A stretch of 64,000 nucleotides of DNA from Homarus americanus (GCF_018991925.1 NW_024725489.1:9047930-9111929); one strand, 5' to 3'; shown: positions 31,544 through 43,084, numbered from the stretch's first letter. The notes: generated by a model from the sequence alone, not told the origin. Program-made: numbers and translations.

Positions 31544-32776
31544 ACCCGTAATTCAATGATGAACTTTTCTTGAGTCGTTCTTGTCATAATCAATTTCATT
31601 GTTGTTATTTTCCTATTTAATACCCGTTTGACTGTTGTATTTTCTTAGAAGAATTGTGTTAAAACGAAATTTTCTTTTCAATAGTTTATTAATTATGAGT
31701 TTTATAAGTAATTCATTGCATAATCTTATTATTGGTGTTTATAACACATTTCTTATATCAAATCTATACATAAATTAATAACTTTTCATTGAAAAAAATG
31801 CCTGGAGACCATTTCACACAATTTCAGTTAAAAGTATGTGTGAAAATCATTTAGGCAGACAATGGTTTACAAGGAAAAGTTGGGTAGATGCTTATATAAG
31901 TTTTGAATACAGTATATGCTACCTTCTCTCCCTTCTCTTTTGTTCTCATTCGGTCTGTTTCCTTTTTCCTGCTCCAGAAGTTACTCATGTTGCTACAGCA
32001 GTGGAGTAAAACCGTTTCTTCAACTCTTTACAGTGTGTTCAGGTGACAGTAAACAAACTAACATAACAAAACGGGTCTCTTACGGGTCCAATGAGGGAAT
32101 AAGTGTCGGTATAAGAGGCAATTATATCAGTTATAGCATAGCAAGTTTATTATCAAGCTCTGAACACAAAGATAAACATTATTAATATATCTAGATAAGG
32201 AAATAAACAAGACAATACACTTCAAGAGTAGGCAGATGCCAGATGTACATGCTAATGACACAAGTCTCAAGTTAAATTAGATTTTACTAATATTCTTCAT
32301 CATTACTTAAAATGTGCATAATCAAGAAAATAAAGATTGTGGCAGAATTCAAATAACCTCAAAAAAACATTTCACAAGCAAAGCATGTTTTCTAGTTGCA
32401 TGTCAAAACAGAAGTTTCGTCGATGATCGCCAAAAACATTTGAGGGTGTTTTTGTCGCATAGGTCATGGTGGCGTCCGTCAGGTCTGGCTGCCGTTGTGG
32501 ACTAGCCGTAAGTCTGTATTAACCGGCAACAGACATCACTGCCGAAGCATAATCCGCCATGTACTGTATTTACGTAATTACAATCACTTAAACAGATCCC
32601 GCCGAGTTGTGAGCAGCGTCTATCTCTGCTTCCTGTGGGAGACGAAAGGAGGGCGTTAGAAGTAGATAGGAAAACCACTAACCCAGTTATTTCACTTTTG
32701 TCGTGGGAGAATATGGGTGAGGGGAGAAAGAAGCCACGTTTAAAACATCTCCTTGTTGATACTTCGTGCGAGGATG
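31544..32776. other. No gene recognised
   Basis: Small frames at 31916-32185, 32314-32505 and 32635-32817 are identical in the second copy. The DNA as a whole is identical there, so this is no evidence of coding. No domain, promoter or splice pattern was found. Confidence 0.4.
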
Positions 32777-33344
32777 TTCATGTAACACTGGTACACGGTA
32801 CTAAGGTGTTCATGTAACACTGGTACACGGCACTAAGGTGCTCATGTAACACTGGTACACGGTACTAAGGTGTTCATGTAACACCGGTACACGGTACTAA
32901 GGTGTTCATGTAACACTGGTACACGGCACTAAGGTGCTCATGTAACACTGGTACACGGTACTAAGGTGTTCATGTAACACCGGTACACGGTACTAAGGTG
33001 TTCATGTAACACTGGTACACGGCACTAAGGTGTTCATGTAACACTGGTACACGGTACTAAGGTGTTCATGTAACACTGGTACACGGTACTAAGGTGTTCA
33101 TGCAACACTGGTACACTATACTATGGTGTTCATGTAACACTGGTACATGGCACTAAGGTGTTCATTTAACACTGGTACACGGTACTAAGGTGTTCATGTA
33201 ACACTGGTATACGGTACATAAGTGTTCATGTAACACTGCACATTTATACTAAGGTGTTCATGTAACACTGGTATACGGTACTAAGGTACCATTTAACACT
33301 GGTACATGGTACTAGTGTTCTATGTAACACTGGTATACGGTATT
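32777..33344. repeat. 32-bp minisatellite, about 17 units
   Basis: Units of GGTGTTCATGTAACACTGGT plus ACACGGTACTAA. The second copy (60680-61245) has a different arrangement and more small indels. Confidence 0.9.
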
Positions 33345-33345
33345 G

Positions 33346-33434
<89 letters not shown>

Positions 33435-33440
33435 TATATT
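33345..33440. repeat. (TA)n microsatellite
   Basis: TA run of about 95 bp with one TATGTATA interruption. Followed by AT-rich non-coding sequence to 33610. Confidence 0.95.
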
Positions 33441-33614
33441 GTTAAGTATATTATGGTTGTTCTAGATTTCTTCACGTAGAACTGAGAATTTATTTGAATA
33501 TTAAATCCTTATATATTGTTAAAACTCAATATACTAGATTTGGAGTCAAATAGATTATAAATTTAAGAAAAAAACATCACAAATATATGACAAGGACTTC
33601 AAAATGTATATTAA

Positions 33615-33740
33615 TTATGTATGTGTGTATGTTTGCATGTATGTATGAACAGGTATGTATGTATGTATGTATATCTATATATGTGTATGTATATATGTAT
33701 ATGTATGTATATGTATGTATGTATGTATGTATGTATGCAT
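33615..33740. repeat. (TATG)n-type microsatellite
   Basis: Imperfect ATGT/TATG tetranucleotide repeat. Its duplicate is near 61510-61635. Confidence 0.9.
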
Positions 33741-33744
33741 GCCG

Positions 33745-34192
33745 TATACATAACCACAAGGAAAGAAGAAAACACGAAGTTCCCACGCGCTTTCGTGTAA
33801 TTCACATCTTCAGGGGTGAGTACAGGCTAAGAAGAAATACAAAACAAGGTATATATATACAGAGGAGGGTGAGATTAAGTCCACAATGGTCAGGTATTAG
33901 GTAATGACCCTACTAATCCTCAAAAAGCACCACAGGAGTTTGTAGTCAGGTCAGAGGGTAAGCTGACCCAACCTTCTCAACTGGTTACAAATCTTCTTAA
34001 TTACGAAATTATCTAGTTTGTATATCCCATTACTCAAATTCATTTTGACAGATTCGGTATGTTTAATGAGACTAGATTCTATAATGTTCATTCTGTCAAT
34101 TGAATTACAAGGTAATATTGAGGAGGCATTATCCCAGTCAATGCAATGCTTATTATCCCTCAAATGAACAAACAGGGCATTGGATAATGTCA
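33745..34192 (-). pseudogene. Penelope-like retroelement, C-terminal (GIY-YIG region) and 3' end
   Basis: The minus frame from 34192 down to a stop at 33951 reads MTLSNALFVHLRDNKHCIDW, DNASSILPCNSIDRMNIIES and SLIKHTESVKMNLSNGIYKL, the typical end of Penelope-like GIY-YIG endonucleases (the H-x-IDW and R-xx-IES blocks). About 140 bp further downstream lies the CTGAAGATGTGAATTACACG terminal motif (33813-33794). The upstream part is replaced by an interspersed element at 34193, so the fragment is dead. Confidence 0.65.
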
Positions 34193-35000
34193 TGGGTTGC
34201 GTTGGGCCTCCTGCACAACCCATCCCAAATGTTTGTTTACGGTAGAGATAAGGTAACCGGCCAGCCATAACTGGGACATGTTTTCAATTAGTGGCATGTT
34301 AGCCAGCCGATAGGGGGGCAGGCTAGTGAGACAGTGGTGTACTGTTCATCACTTCACGCCTCAAAAAAAAACAATTTAGCCAGTGGGCTTTAGACCTTGG
34401 GTTAGAGAAGACCTCCTGCTCCGCGGACTTAAGAACATGGACCATACAGTCCTACCAGTGCTACGAGTCTGTGTGTGCAAATCCCCGAGATTTTTGTTAA
34501 GTCCAGCGACAAGTTAACACATCCTGTAAAGGAAGTGATCAATGGTGAGGGCCTGTTTGCTACAAGAGCACTCCAGGCCGGCCTAATAGATCTAAAACAA
34601 TTAATTCTCCAGGTTCACAAACTCTCCCTTATAACTTACGGTACTGTGGCGTGAATGTGAGTGACTGACCTATCCATGCAAATTATAAGTCCAGTGTATG
34701 GAATTGTGCCAAATAAACGTAAGTGCAATCATCTGCCCGTATCTGTGATCCCTCTATTATTATTATTACCAAGGGTACTGACTGATTGGTTATGACAAAG
34801 TATAGCCAATAACTTAGATGGATGTTGGAAGTTAGTGGAATTCATTAAATCATCATTTATCAAGTACACAACGCATTGAATGCCGGAAGCAGAGCTAAAT
34901 TCTACGTAGTGATACACCATAATCTCTTGGGTGAATAACCAGTGTGAAGGTATCCGAGTTCTACCGTAAGAAAACCACTTTCCTGTATGTAAAACGCAAC
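34193..35000 (+). mobile_element. Unclassified interspersed element, copy B
   Basis: Same element as 21571-22376, with GTTGCGTT at the left and AACGCAAC at the right end. It sits directly against the Penelope-like coding fragment. The minus frame of 127 codons here (34729-35112) mostly reads through non-coding element sequence. Confidence 0.6.
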
Positions 35001-35001
35001 A

Positions 35002-35033
35002 GATTCCTGGCCTGTTAGGACAGGCCAGGAATC
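35002..35033. repeat. 32-bp perfect hairpin
   Basis: GATTCCTGGCCTGT and ACAGGCCAGGAATC are perfect 14-bp arms around a TAGG loop, at the junction between the interspersed element and a Penelope-type end. Repeated at 62894-62925. Confidence 0.8.
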
Positions 35034-35205
35034 CAATTACACGAAAGTGCTTGGGAACTTCGTGCTTTCTTCTTTCCTTGTGGTTATCAGCATATACCTG
35101 GATCACGCACACCCACAGTGACTTACCTGCATATGTATGTATGTATGTATGTATTTATGTACAGGGGTATTTATGTATGTATGTATGTATGTATGTATGT
35201 ATGCA
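35034..35205 (+). repeat. Penelope-like 3' end motif and (TATG)n repeat
   Basis: ACACGAAAGTGCTTGGGAAC through TTCCTTGTGGTTATCAGCAT (to about 35095) is the same terminal block as at 27171, but lacking the CTGAAGA part. A TATG repeat follows (35131-35205). The inverted partner is at 33750-33813. Confidence 0.6.
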
Positions 35206-35615
35206 TTTAAAACTTTGCATTTTCGGAAAACCGTTATTAAAAACAAACTCGTAATAACATTATGTCAGTCTTAATGCAATATCTAAGTATCGGAAGAGGA
35301 GTTCAATACATTTTCTTGCAATGTGTGAAAGAGATTACTTTAAAATTAATTAAAAAAAGATGAAAGAATAAAATTTGGAAAATTTCGTAGTGAGAAAGGT
35401 TTGCTTAAAACTGATATTAAGAACAAGTTTCTCTTCCTTTATCATTTATATCATCATAATTTTTGTCAATCTTCAAGCATCATGATGACTCACCAAACTC
35501 TAGACGTCTAGAGTGACTCATCAACACTGAAATGACGTATCAAGCACAAGGGTGCCTTGCCAAGCACCTGGGTAACTCAGCAAACACTACACTAAGATAA
35601 AATATAATTATGGTG
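35206..35615. other. AT-rich sequence; possible intron of the minus-strand gene
   Basis: No second exon could be fixed. Candidate acceptors on the minus strand (TTTTATCTTAG near 35590, CGTCATTTCAG near 35530) lead only to very short frames. A perfect 18-bp palindrome, ACTCTAGACGTCTAGAGT, lies at about 35498-35515. Confidence 0.35.
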
Positions 35616-35621
35616 ACTTAC

Positions 35622-35685
35622 CATTGACAACTGAAACGGCCAAGATCACCAGCACCAGCAGGAATACGATGCTCTTGGTATTCAT
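35622..35685 (-). CDS. Exon 1 of a secreted peptide gene (signal peptide), copy 1
   Basis: ATG at 35685 (minus) opens MNTKSIVFLLVLVILAVSVV and N, a textbook signal peptide: polar start with one Lys, long hydrophobic core, small residues at the end. A strong donor GTAAGT follows at 35621-35616, leaving phase 1. A TATA box and initiator lie 55-80 nt upstream of the ATG. Small secreted immune or hormone peptides of arthropods often have such a first exon, but the mature peptide is not visible and I cannot name the gene. Downstream exons would lie at lower coordinates and were not identified. An identical exon is at 63514-63577. Confidence 0.6.
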
Positions 35686-35739
35686 TGTTCACCAGCCTGT
35701 TGGGAGGAAACTTTCACTCACAGAACACGATGTACATTC

Positions 35740-35766
35740 GTCTGACCTGTATAACGAGCTTTTATA
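35740..35766 (-). promoter_or_regulatory. TATA box and initiator for the secreted-peptide exon
   Basis: On the minus strand, TATAAAAG at 35766-35759 is followed by TCAGAC at 35745-35740, an arthropod-like initiator about 23 nt below the TATA start (slightly short). The leader to the ATG would be about 58 nt. Same sequence at 63632-63658. Confidence 0.55.
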
Positions 35767-35990
35767 TTTTAACTGTACAAAAAAAACGTCTAGTGGAGGA
35801 CTTTTCTTATTACTAAGGTCAAGAGAACCCCATTTTGGGATTCTAGTGAGGAGGGTGGTAGAAATGGCGAGGAAAGTATAGGGATCGAAATTGCATATTG
35901 TAGTATGTTGGTATATATTTAAATTTCATCGTCTCTCGCTTTTCTTTGTTTCATATTTGGCATGACTTATTATTTTATTTACCCCTTGTG

Positions 35991-36167
<177 letters not shown>

Positions 36168-36284
36168 TCTTAACTATGATTCAGTGCCGACTCTAAAGGT
36201 GTTGCACAAGGAATATAAATGAAGACTTTAATTACATTACTCTGTGTTTGATTCACTATTAATTTATTTCATCTACTAGATAAT

Positions 36285-36315
<31 letters not shown>

Positions 36316-36400
36316 AAGAAGTATGTGTGTTTGTGTCCGCACGTGAATCTCGGAACCTACTGTACTTTACCGATCTGTTATATGTAGTGATGATGGGTGG

Positions 36401-36500
36401 NNNNNNNNNNNNNNNNNNNNNNNNNNNNNNNNNNNNNNNNNNNNNNNNNNNNNNNNNNNNNNNNNNNNNNNNNNNNNNNNNNNNNNNNNNNNNNNNNNNN
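36401..36500. other. Assembly gap (100 N)
   Basis: Exactly 100 N bases, followed immediately by a 23-base T run (36501-36523). Confidence 0.99.
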
Positions 36501-36529
36501 TTTTTTTTTTTTTTTTTTTTTTTAGGTTA

Positions 36530-37978
36530 AGGAAAGGTTGGAAGGCATGCTAGCTCAAGGCACAGCCAGACATGAGGGATGGAGAAGTCACAACATATCG
36601 CTGCAGCTCGAGGGTCTTGTTCCTCTGTGGGGTGAGTCGTCATCATCTGGTCGCAATCATTGACTGTGGTTGCAGTCCGATGGTCACTGTCGTCGCTGGG
36701 AGTGCATGTAATGGGATCGCGGACATTTACGGTGTCGTTGGAGCTGTGATCCCAGGGATACTGACTGGCCACGTCGGGATTGCGGTTATACTGACTTTTG
36801 CCTAAGTCAAGAGATCATGGTCTATTTCTGGCGTGTTGAGGTCGTCGATAAAGGGGTTACTGCCTTAAGGATTTCGAAGGACTTCGTCGCTTATTTCAAC
36901 AGGTGCAATGTTGTTCCTGGTTAGTGTCTCGTTGATGGTGTTCCTGAGAATGAACCTGGATGAACCATGTTCACGTGATGGGCATGCAGGTAAGACAAGT
37001 ATATAGTGGTGGCTTTGACCCGTCCAGCTGTGGAGAGGAGACGCTCCTGATGCTCTCGGCCACTGCGTCCCTCATGGCGCCCAGTGACTCAGTAACTGCC
37101 TGTTTTATTGAGTGATGGTTCTTATCTGATTGCAGGACTTCCATGGTCTCCCTGACATTGTTGAGCTTTTGGAGTCTGCTTGAGTTTCCTTTTAGAGCGT
37201 CTTTTAGGGTTGGCTGTAAGCCATGATCGTCGACGAGTGGTCCTTTCTATGGTGTTAGAAATTTCCTGGTTTCTTTTGTTTGGTTATTTCGGTCAGTTTC
37301 TTCTCTGTTTCTTGAAGTACCTGTTTCTGACCAGGCAGGTAGCAGAGAAGGTCCTGTGGTCACCCTCGCAGACGACACACTTTTTATGATTGCTACGGCA
37401 GTCTTTGTAGAAGTGCTAATCAGATGAACACTCAGAGCATATGACCCCTTGCATGGGGCAGTTCTTGGTCATGTGGTCATTGTATTATCACTTCATACAA
37501 TGTTGGATAGGCGTATACTTTTCATATTCTATTTGGTGGGATGAGATGGAAGTGCCATATGCATAGAGCCCTTTCTCCTTCATTCTTTTGCATCTTTGTG
37601 TCTGCAAAGCGAACCTTGATTATATTATGGGCATACATAGGATACACCTCCCACAACCTTGACATTGTTTTGCTTTTGTATTTCATCTCTTATTTCTTCG
37701 TTATTTTTCCACTACATCTTTGTCTAACTTCTTACATACAAGGGTGAGCTTGGCGCCATATTCGTGGGACAATGACCTCGTAACCGTTGGTTTCATTTGT
37801 CCATGGCACCAGACTTAAGTAGTTTATCAGCATCTTCATCTGTTTCTGTGGGGATGTAACCATCTCTCAGATCCACAAGTCTATTTATTCTCACCCTTAG
37901 GTCGCTCAATGGCAGCCTAGCCCTATCCGAGACCCCTGGGTCCGGGGTTCGAGATCTTCACTCTCACTTTGGCCATGG
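36530..37978 (-). pseudogene. LINE ORF1 (gag-like), degenerate
   Basis: On the minus strand ATG at 37978 starts MAKVRVKISNPGPRG. After many stops and frame changes, a zinc-knuckle region is readable at about 37460-37330: CPMQGVICSECSSD, then FYKDCRSNHKKCVVCEGDHR and FSATC. This Cys-His pattern is typical of ORF1 proteins of jockey-type non-LTR elements. The downstream part becomes unreadable toward 36530, and a T run and N gap follow. No ORF2 is present. Confidence 0.55.
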
Positions 37979-38504
37979 TCAGTAACATACATGATGAATC
38001 AATGAAAATTCTACCTAATCTGTCACCTCAGCTAAACCCCATGGATGCCGCTCCTTCTGTCCGCTTGCTGGGCGAGTAAAGACGGGTCTAGGGGTTGGTG
38101 AACAGACAATCCTAGGCGGGGCCTAGCCAAGCTCTAACACCTAGCAGTGACAGGTTATAAGCACTGTCGAATCCCTAACAGAAAATGTTGCCACCCTTAC
38201 TGACTCGACTCCAGCAGCCCTCTGAGGGCCCCCCTGAGGCTTTGCCCACAGGGTTCGCGTCGTTACCAACAGCAGGGACTCTAGGCGAAGGATAGGATAG
38301 GGAAGAAGTGCAGTGTACACGAATAATAATATCCATGTACAACTCCATGATAAAGCAGTCAGAACGGACCCAACGTGAAAAACAAGGCAGACAGTCGTAA
38401 CGGTCAGCCGATTTGAACTGAGCAGGGAGCAGCCCGCGTAGCACGTCCGCTCGCTATGAAGGTTGGGTGGGCTCTGGTTGGGTTCATCCAAAGGAGTGTT
38501 AGCT
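37979..38504. other. No gene recognised
   Basis: A 116-codon minus frame at 38141-38491 has no recognisable domain. GC-richer than its surroundings, possibly LINE 5' region. Confidence 0.35.
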
Positions 38505-39095
38505 ACAAAACTAGAGAGGTTATCCTGAAACTATATTTTGCACTTGTATGACCTCACTTGAATTACGCAGTTCAATTCTGGTCACCATATTACAGAATGG
38601 ATATAGAATCCCTAGAAAGAATTATGAGGAGAATGACAAGACTAATCCCGGACATTAGGAACCTTGAGTAAAGGGACAGGTTAAAGCATCTTAATGTGCA
38701 CTCCCTCGAGAAACGTAGAGTGAGGGGCGATATGATAGGTGTGTATAAAATTTATACACACCTATACATTTATACTATAAATGGAAGTCAGGGTTTAACA
38801 AAGGTAATATATCATAGGTACGCAAACTGTCCAACCAGAAGTGAACTCGTAACACTGGCTTTAAATTAGACAAATTTAGATTTAGGCGCGAATTAGGTAA
38901 TTAATGGTTTGGAAATAGAGTAGTAGATGAAAGGAACAAGTTATCAAGCATCATCATTAACTCGAGTACACTAGATAGCTTCAAACATAGGTTGGATGGA
39001 TACATGACCCATAGGGGTTGGATGTAAATGGGACTGCCTAGTATGGGTCAATAGGCCCGCTTCAGCTTCCACCATCCATATGTTCTTATGTTCTT
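38505..39095 (+). pseudogene. CR1-like LINE 3' end, fragment 1
   Basis: Reads REVILKLYFALV, then PHLNYAVQFWSPYYRMDIES, RIMRRMTRLIPDIRNLE and RDRLKHLNVHSLEKRRVRGD, followed by the usual CR1 tail. It ends with repeated TATGTTCTTATGTTCTTAT at about 39080-39098, the 3' terminal signature of this LINE type. Several stops. Confidence 0.75.
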
Positions 39096-39505
39096 ATCTC
39101 GGGCATTAGGAACCTTAAGTACAGAGACAGGTTAAAGCATCTTAATTGGCACTCCCTCGAGAGCCGTAGTGAGGGGCGATATGATGCAGGTGTATAAATG
39201 GAAGTCATGGCTAAACAAAGGGGATATTACAAAGGTAATCAAACTATCCAACCAGGGGCGAACTCGTAACAATGGTTTCAATTAGACAAATTTAGATTTA
39301 GGCGCGAAATATGTAAGCATTGGTTTGTAAATAGAGTAGTGGACGAGTGGAACCATTTACCAAATATCATCATTATCTCGAATACCCTGGATAGCTTCAA
39401 ACATAGGTTGGATGGGTATATGAGCAATAGGGTTTGGCTGTAAATCGGACTGCCCAGTATGGGCCAATAGGCCCGCTGTACTTTTCTCCATTCTTATCTT
39501 CTTAC
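39096..39505 (+). pseudogene. CR1-like LINE 3' end, fragment 2
   Basis: A second, shorter copy of the same tail directly abuts the first (AGGAACCTTAAGTACAGAGA, then TGGCACTCCCTCGAGAGCCG), ending near CTTATCTTCTTA at about 39505. The head-to-tail arrangement of two truncated tails suggests independent insertions or a local duplication. Confidence 0.7.
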
Positions 39506-40171
39506 TGCTACAGTCAGACCTGGACGACTCCCCCCAACCACCACCTTCCTAGGGAAGCCAGAAGAAGCAAGATTAGCTTTCATCAGACCTGACCAACTCA
39601 ACCCTACCACCATTTCCCTAGGGAAGAGTAAAGACAACATCGCAAGTGAAGAAGGATTTCAGCCAGTAAGATCGATTGTGTTCTATTACGTAGATGTACT
39701 TAAAGTACTAATTATACTGCACCTTGCCTCTATATTTTTTTAGTTTTTGTTTAATTGGCCTCCAGCCTCTCCCAATAGCCATACGTTCGCCACCATTTTA
39801 TTACCTTAATATTAAATATCCTAATACATAAGTAGCTATCCTAGCTGTGTTGAGTTAGTTGAGCCGCAGATCTATACGGCATTCAGTGACTGTAGCCTCA
39901 TAGTCAATATCTGCAACTTATGCTCAAGTTCCTTCTATATTATTACTAGTAGTATTAATATTAGTACTTTTATTAGCATTATTATTAATAATAAAAGAGA
40001 CAGGCGAAGAAGTGATGTATTTATTGAACCATAATATGTATGTATGTTACTTAATATTTTCCTTACATTCTATGTATACAAATACAAGGCTTTACTTTTT
40101 GCAAATTTTATGCATTTATATCTTTATTAATTCTGTTGCCCGCGAAGTGTACCATCATTCTATCAAAATAA
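39506..40171. other. No gene recognised
   Basis: AT-rich sequence with two related segments beginning CAGACCTG (39515 and 39580). No domain. Confidence 0.4.
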
Positions 40172-40671
40172 TTGCCCACCCCTGCCCTAGATAAAACAAC
40201 GTTGAGAACCCATCACATTCCACTCATACCGGACACTCACCCGATCTACATACCAACATATCAGCTACCCTACTGCCAAAGGGTTGTAGTCCAGCAAATG
40301 GTACAAGAAATGGTGGAACAAAAAGTAGTCCATCCTCTCTCGTCACCATGGAACTCGCCTCTTTTCCTAGTCCCCAAGAAATATGGAGGATGGAGATCAG
40401 TCATAGATTTTCACGAGTCAACCAAGCAACTGTACCTGACAGGTTATCAATGCCTGCCCTAACTGACTTGCCACAATCTCTAGGAAAAGACAATGCCGTC
40501 GTCAGTAACCTAGATTTGTTTAGCTCCAGTCACGCCACTACCTACGTTCACCCTATCACAGTTAAGGACGGAGCAACTACAGGATCCACTGTGGTCCAAG
40601 GTAACCTACGCCTTAGAATCGAGAGACGATGTAGATTTGCCAAAACTACCTCTACCACTCTCACAGTTTGA
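40172..40671 (+). pseudogene. Ty3-type RT, N-terminal fragment
   Basis: Reads LRTHHIPLIPDTHPIYIPTY, VVQQMVQEMVEQKVVHPLSS and PWNSPLFLVPKKYGGWRSVI. It then needs a frame change to ATVPDRLSMPALTDLPQSLG and NAVVSNLDLFSS. This is the fingers-palm start of Ty3 RT, ending before the YxDD motif. Sequence after 40540 is not RT. Confidence 0.75.
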
Positions 40672-40735
40672 GCTATGGCATGACGTTTGAAAGGGGGAGA
40701 ACGAGGCCCTCAGGACTGAACTCCTTCAGGTAGAG

Positions 40736-41484
40736 TAGGTGCCTTGCCTAGCAAGACACCTGCGAAGGAGGGTCAGGAGGAGCAGGCGTGAAGAGTGGTT
40801 GTCTCCAAGGAGACTAGGGTCAGACTCAGGAAAGCTGAACAGGGTGTGGAGTGCAGTAACCCCTACCAAGTGTTGCATGAAGCTGGTGAGGAAGAGAAGA
40901 GGCAGGACGTTGTGGTGCCAGGAGAGAAAAGGGCAGTTGTTCAAACCCTGCCCAGTGGTAAGGTCGTGGTAGTTGGAGACAGCCAGGTGAGGTTCTCAGA
41001 TAGGACTTTTTGTGCAAGGGATAGGAAACGTAGGACTTGGCTGTGTTTTCCTTGGGGGCTGCGATAGCTCATGTAGATGAGAGGATAGATAGGATTTTAA
41101 GGGGGTGAGGATACCAAACCAGTAGTGTGTCTTAGCGTAGGAGGTAACGACATAGGAAAGGTTAGGAGTGAGGAACTTTTCAAGAGGTATAGGGAGGCTC
41201 TTGGGAAGGTTAGAGATAGGGGAGGGATCCCGATAGTATGTGGTGTCTTTCCTAGAAGAGGAGCTGGCAGTGAATGTCTGTCCAGGGCAAATGCTATAAA
41301 TTGCCGACTGGAAAAACACTGTGCAAGCAATGGTTGGGCGTTCATTGACAACTGGCAACCATTCTATGGCAACGACTACCTGTACAGTCGTGACGGAGTA
41401 CACTTGTCTTGCGCGGGGTTAAAGACGTTGTCTGCATCCCTGGAGCGTGAAATTGTCATTTCAAAGGTGGGGTTTCGCCAGTAG
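40736..41484 (+). pseudogene. CR1 ORF1 with SGNH/GDSL esterase-like domain
   Basis: The SGNH blocks are readable: VVVVGDSQVRFSDR with G-D-S at 40975-40983; CLSVGGNDIGK with GGND at 41140-41151; YSRDGVHLSCAG with D-G-V-H at 41392-41403. Block I and the later blocks are in the same frame, but the segment 41055-41120 has shifted frame and stops. These residues form the Ser, Asn and Asp-His positions of the hydrolase fold. The start is unclear. The final frame stops at 41482-41484. Confidence 0.75.
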
Positions 41485-41559
41485 AGAGAGGTCAGGGTTA
41501 GTGGGAGTAAAATAACAAGCAGGTCCTGGGGAGTAAAATTGGTTAATCAGGACAAGGGA

Positions 41560-42960
41560 AGGGTAGGTTAAATGTATACTATACAAACAGTAGGAACGTT
41601 AGAAATAAAATAGACTTGCTGAGAGCAGTTGTATGTACTGAGAATGCAGACGTCATAGCAATCAGTGAAACTTGGATGAATTTGGCGAGCCAGAACTTTT
41701 TATCAGAGTACCACATAGTGGGTACAACCTTTTTCACAAGGACAGGGAAGGTAGGAAGCGGATGGGGTCGCACTCTTTGCCAGGGATACATTAAAATGCT
41801 GTATTAATTATTCAATAAAGGGTGAAATAGGAACCGAGTCTTAATTGGTAGAAATTGTGGAAGGAAGGGAAAAACTAATTATGGGAGGGATTTATAGGCG
41901 CCCAAGTCTTGGGAAAGAAGCAGCTCAACCAATATGACGGGAAATGAGTAGGGCAGTAAAATACAACAACTTCTGCCTTGTGGGGTTTTCAACTTCAGAA
42001 ATATTGACTGGGACAACATTGTAGGAATCCAGGTAAAAGAGTCACAGGAAAAAAGTCACAGAAAAAAAAGTTCGCCCCACACCTATGGAATGTGCATGAC
42101 GCCACCATGAACAACAATGCTCTTACCAACAACATTTGTGAAGGGGTGGAATAATAAGTTGTTCAACCTCGTCGGTCACTACCATCCATCAATCTGGCGC
42201 ATCATTGAATGGTTTCAGCTTGAAGAAGCGACAGTGGCAACCCACCTCAAAGAAGAGTTCGTCAGCGCTATGTGCAGCTACAAGAACGCCTTCGCAACTT
42301 GTGTGTTGGTCGACGGGAGGATCACAAGACTGTAACAGATTTTCTTCGTGGCGTCGGTTGGAATATTAATCATTAACACTAAATATACATGTAATGCCAT
42401 GCTATTATGTAAGTTGTTTTCAACGTGTACATGTCGTGTAAGTACTTCAATAAATAACTGTTTTAAAGGTTTTTAATATACTCTGGGTTTTTTTAGAGTA
42501 TTTATAATGCTATGACATTATGTACAGTATGTTGTTTTCAATGTGTACATGTTATATATTGCCAATATACGACTGACGTAAATGTTTTTGTTTTACTGCC
42601 TTGTATTGTCAGTTAATAAGCGACTTAAAATATTATTTGTTTAATTACTTTAATTAGTATCTAAGGTGTTCAAAGGAAATGTGACTCTTTTTTACTGACT
42701 TTTTTTCCAAGCCAAAATTGACTTTTTTTCCTCTGACTTTATTACCGGTCACCCATTGTAGGTGACTCTGAATCTGAAGACTTCCTAGAGGTGACAATAT
42801 AATAGACCTAGTATTAACAAATAAAACAAATATTATCAGAGATATCAAAATTGGGGAAAAACTAGGGAACAGTGATCACAGAGAAATCAGGTTCACCATA
42901 AATTGGGAAACGATAAACAATGACAATATGATCAGAGTCCCAGACTTTCGATCGGCGGAT
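41560..42960 (+). pseudogene. CR1 ORF2 endonuclease, split by a DNA transposon
   Basis: NVRNKIDLLRAVVCTENADV and IAISETWMNLAS (catalytic Glu in SETW) begin the APE domain. RLIMGGIYRRPSL-type sequence follows in a shifted frame at about 41870. The GDFN-type motif is damaged (FNFRNIDWDNIVG, about 41984-42025). After the inserted element, the domain continues from 42763 as DSESEDFLEVT, NIIDLVLTNKTNII and KLGNSDHREIRF with the S-D-H catalytic motif. Confidence 0.7.
42026..42754 (+). mobile_element. MULE-like DNA transposon remnant
   Basis: Bounded by an 8-bp duplication ATTGTAGG (42018-42025 and 42755-42762). Ends are imperfect inverted repeats: GGTAAAAGAGTCACAGGAAA at the left, GGTAATAAAGTCAGAGGAAA on the minus strand at the right. 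Inside, 42090-42335 encodes LFNLVGHYHPSIWRIIEWFQ and LEEATVATHL, which I recognise from the C-terminal part of MULE/FLYWCH-type transposase genes. AATAAATAAC at 42449 may be its polyadenylation region. Confidence 0.65.
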
Positions 42961-43084
42961 TATGAGGGGTTAAAAAGGTAACTAGGTGAGGTCGCCTGAG
43001 AACAGTCAGGTCAGTCCCTGATATGAACAGGTGAGGTCAATGGCGACACAACAATTGATCATGAATATAACATATTCACTAGTA

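Noticed and set aside
31916..32185. 89-codon frame identical in both duplicate copies
   Set aside because: The surrounding non-coding DNA is equally identical, so conservation says nothing. No domain, promoter or splice context.
35624..35881. 85-codon plus-strand frame
   Set aside because: Antisense to the signal-peptide exon and its promoter. It has no recognisable features of its own.
37895..37965. Possible tRNA B-box (GGGGTTCGAGATC)
   Set aside because: It overlaps the coding start of the minus-strand LINE ORF1 (MAKVRVKISNPGPRG), which explains the sequence. No A-box or acceptor stem.
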